Shown: positions 32,341 to 34,231 of the stretch, one piece after another | Layout of the letters: the number at the start of each line of letters is the position of its first letter | Numbering within the stretch: the stretch's first letter is position 1 | Assembly (NCBI GenBank): GCA_016208085.1 | Contig: JACQYT010000059.1 | Span: forward strand, 1 to 34,231 | Direction of reading: 5' to 3' | Source of the DNA: Elusimicrobiota bacterium | Lineage (GTDB): Bacteria > Elusimicrobiota > Elusimicrobia > Elusimicrobiales > UBA9959 | DNA: 34,231 nt | Notes under the pieces: model-generated | What the model saw: the letters and a program-made list of their open reading frames with translations, nothing else | The model's database searches: none | Told to the model about the DNA's origin: nothing | Made by a program: the position numbers and the translations under genes

Positions 32341-33288
32341 ATGAATAAAAAAGATTTTTTAAGAGTGGCGGATTACACAAGTATGGAGATGAAGGAAATA
32401 TTCGATCTGGCCGGCAGGATAAAGGCCCGGCAGAAAAAGGGCGACCCTGTCCGTCTGCTGGAAGGGAAAACCCTGGGCATGATATTCCAGAAATCTTCCA
32501 CTAGGACCAGGGTCTCTTTTGAAGTGGGGATGTATCAACTGGGCGGCTACCCGCTGTTTTTAAGCGCCAACGACCTCCAGCTCAAAAGAGGCGAAACCAT
32601 AGCTGACACTGCCCGGGTCCTTTCCCGTATGGTGGACGCCATAATGATAAGGACCTACGCCCACAGCGAGGCGGAAGAACTGGCCGGACACGCCTCCATT
32701 CCCGTCATCAACGGCCTTACCGATTCCCATCACCCCTGCCAGATAATGGCCGACATTTACACCGTTCTGGAGCGCAGGAAAAGCGTAAAAGGCCTGACCG
32801 TGGCCTGGGTCGGAGACGGCAACAATGTCCTCCACTCCTGGCTGGAAGGCGCGCCGCTCGCCGGCATGAACCTCCGGATGGCGGCGCCTCCCGGCTACGA
32901 ACCGGACAAGGGAATGCTTGAATTCGGCGCCGAGCTGGCCGGAAAAGCAGGCACTCAGCTGCTTTTTACCAACGACCCCGTGGAAGCCGTAAAAGGCGCC
33001 GACATCATCTACACGGACGTCTGGGTGAGCATGGGCCAGGACGCGGAAAAGGAAAAGAGGCTTCGCGATTTCAGGGGATTCCAGATAAACGGCGGCCTGA
33101 TGAAACACGCCGATAAAGATTATCTCTTCATGCACTGCCTGCCGGCCCACAGGGGCGAAGAGGTGGCGGACGAGGTCATAGACGGGCCGCACTCCGTCAT
33201 CTTTGACGAAGCCGAAAACCGCCTGCATGTCCAGAAGGCCATACTGGCCGCTCACATGCTCCGGGGCAAAAAGATAAAGATTAAATAA
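32341..33288 (+). CDS. argF: Ornithine carbamoyltransferase
   Basis: ArgF makes citrulline from ornithine and carbamoyl phosphate in arginine synthesis. The 315-residue product has the carbamoyl-phosphate loop [18 protein letters not shown], the ornithine-binding DVWVSMGQ and [10 protein letters not shown] with the catalytic cysteine. The SMG motif separates it from other transcarbamylases. ATG 32341 sits seven bases after GAGG; the ATG at 32326 is too early relative to that site. Its stop codon TAA (33286-33288) is the first three bases of the composite repeat. Confidence 0.96.
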   Translation: MNKKDFLRVADYTSMEMKEIFDLAGRIKARQKKGDPVRLLEGKTLGMIFQKSSTRTRVSFEVGMYQLGGYPLFLSANDLQLKRGETIADTARVLSRMVDAIMIRTYAHSEAEELAGHASIPVINGLTDSHHPCQIMADIYTVLERRKSVKGLTVAWVGDGNNVLHSWLEGAPLAGMNLRMAAPPGYEPDKGMLEFGAELAGKAGTQLLFTNDPVEAVKGADIIYTDVWVSMGQDAEKEKRLRDFRGFQINGGLMKHADKDYLFMHCLPAHRGEEVADEVIDGPHSVIFDEAENRLHVQKAILAAHMLRGKKIKIK

Positions 33289-33449
33289 AATGTTGAAGCA
33301 ACATTTTATACCACCCGGCACGGGGTTTTATAATCCTCGTGCCGGAGATGAGGGGAAAATTTCTTTCCCCCTCAAACTCCCCCTTGCCCCAAGGTTTCCC
33401 CGCCCTTCAGGGCGGGGAATAGCAAAAATTTTTGCGGCAAAAATTTTTA
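33286..33449 (+). repeat. Composite hairpin repeat, copy 4 (fills a convergent gap)
   Basis: Modules in order: TAAAATGTTG-AAG-CAACATTTTA, CCGGCACGGGG...CCTCGTGCCGG, GAGGGGAAAA/TTTCCCCCTC, CAAACTCCCCCTTGCCCC, CCCCGCCCTTCAGGGCGGGG, and AAAAATTTTTGCGGCAAAAATTTTT. The left end supplies the argF stop codon and the right end (TTA 33447-33449) the stop of the convergent gene, so the element is the whole intergenic interval. The hairpins likely terminate transcription from both sides. Confidence 0.85.
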
Positions 33450-34231
33450 TTTAAGTTCGAAAATCTCAAGCGTGCCGTTTATTATCCGGAATCCGTAATT
33501 GGCGTCCATCTCCGGGTAGCTGACGCCGGAGGGCCTAATTTCGTCGGAGTTCAGCAGGAAGTAGGAAACGACGCCTTCCGTTACGGGGAAGGGCATCAGC
33601 AGCACCAGCTTTTTATCGGTAAATCCGGCGGATCCCCCGCCCTGCGCCAGCTCATTGCCGTAAGCCAGTTTATAACCCCTGCTGAGCTTCACATCCACGC
33701 CCTTTTTGGCTACGGCATCGCCTAACTGCTGGGCAGTGGCGACCAGCGCTTTCCTGCCGCCGCAGGTTATCTCTATCCTGCTGTTTGCGGGATTGCTGAG
33801 GGAGGCATGGACCCTGGCCGTAAATTCTTCGCCGTCTATTTCAACGGTCTTTGAACCGCGCATGAAAATCCCGTAATTGACTATTTCCATCCCCCTGATA
33901 AAGTAGCTCTCGCCCCTTTGAGTGGTTAGGACCAGGAAGAATTTTTCCTTATCGCTGCAGGAATTGCCGCCATCCGGGCAGTTTGAGGCCTTATGTCCGC
34001 TTAAATGCACCGCGGTGCCCCTGGAAGTTTTAAAAGTCATGCCGGAATAAAGGAAAACGTTCCTTATGGGCTCAAGCTTGACGGAATAAACGACCGCGCC
34101 AAGGCGCGATTCGGAGACCTCCGCGGCGGATTTATTCCCGCCCAGCCCGAGGGGGCCGGCCTGGGGCGCCGCGAACATATTGTCAAAGTATTCAAAGAAC
34201 CGGCCGGTTTCAGCCGGCTGTCCGCTTACGC
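33447..34231 (-). CDS. Conserved-looking protein of unknown function (5' end outside window)
   Basis: The frame is open to the window edge, through VSGQPAETGRFFEYFDNMFAAPQ upstream of ATG 34178, so the true start is outside and 34178 is not a reliable start. The visible 260 residues are beta-rich with a Gly-rich early stretch, two cysteines close together (NCPDGGNSC), FYSGMTF- and IRGMEIVNYGIFM-like strands and a second CGG. I recognise no family; the pattern suggests a soluble or periplasmic beta-sandwich protein. It converges on argF across the composite repeat and takes its TAA stop from it. Confidence 0.75.
   Translation of the reverse strand, partial: VSGQPAETGRFFEYFDNMFAAPQAGPLGLGGNKSAAEVSESRLGAVVYSVKLEPIRNVFLYSGMTFKTSRGTAVHLSGHKASNCPDGGNSCSDKEKFFLVLTTQRGESYFIRGMEIVNYGIFMRGSKTVEIDGEEFTARVHASLSNPANSRIEITCGGRKALVATAQQLGDAVAKKGVDVKLSRGYKLAYGNELAQGGGSAGFTDKKLVLLMPFPVTEGVVSYFLLNSDEIRPSGVSYPEMDANYGFRIINGTLEIFELK

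Noticed and set aside
1..34231. tRNA or rRNA genes
   Set aside because: No cloverleaf T-loop pattern or conserved rRNA stretch was seen while reading both strands; a covariance-model scan would be decisive.

Overview
The window comes from a Gram-negative bacterial chromosome, probably a member of Elusimicrobiota or a related phylum. This placement is an inference. It rests on two genes for large secreted proteins that end in FlgD-Ig/T9SS-like C-terminal domains, each followed by a PorV/PorQ-like outer-membrane protein gene, alongside standard bacterial housekeeping clusters (rpsU-dnaG-rpoD, rplU-rpmA-obgE, cysE-cysK, argF, anmK). No rRNA or tRNA gene was seen.

Layout. 1-9.6 kb is an accessory island. 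It holds two loci that each encode a secreted protein (423-1674 and 6545-7987). The two proteins share an N-terminal leader architecture but have unrelated C-terminal parts, and each gene is followed at once by a membrane-protein gene. At the second locus a 1.05-kb unit (C-terminal module plus four-helix membrane protein) is duplicated in tandem, and the second copy lacks the leader. This is the layout of polymorphic toxin/immunity loci with an orphan cassette. The first secreted gene is split by a C9 tract exactly between its signal peptide and its mature part, so it may be phase variable. A decayed 3.3-kb IS21-family element (2842-6135) lies between the loci and carries a broken zinc-ribbon passenger gene. 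9.6-10.8 kb has a REP/MITE-like element, a DUF4160/DUF2442 pair and an intergenic composite repeat. 10.8-18.2 kb is core: HIT protein, S21, primase, RpoD, a TM-helix protein, L21, L27, Obg. 18.3-28.4 kb is a relatively AT-rich surface-protein island with two cargo/PorV-like pairs; the second PorV-like gene has a G10 tract at its signal-peptide junction. 28.4-34.2 kb is core metabolism: squalene/phytoene synthase, AnmK, CysK, CysE, ArgF, and a partial unknown gene.

How it works together. The left island looks like a contact- or secretion-dependent competition locus: leader, variable tip, and an inner-membrane protector whose periplasmic loop varies with the tip. The right island looks like dedicated cargo-shuttle pairs for display on the cell surface. 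A family of composite repeats built from concatenated hairpins fills intergenic gaps; one copy exactly fills a convergent gap and supplies both stop codons.
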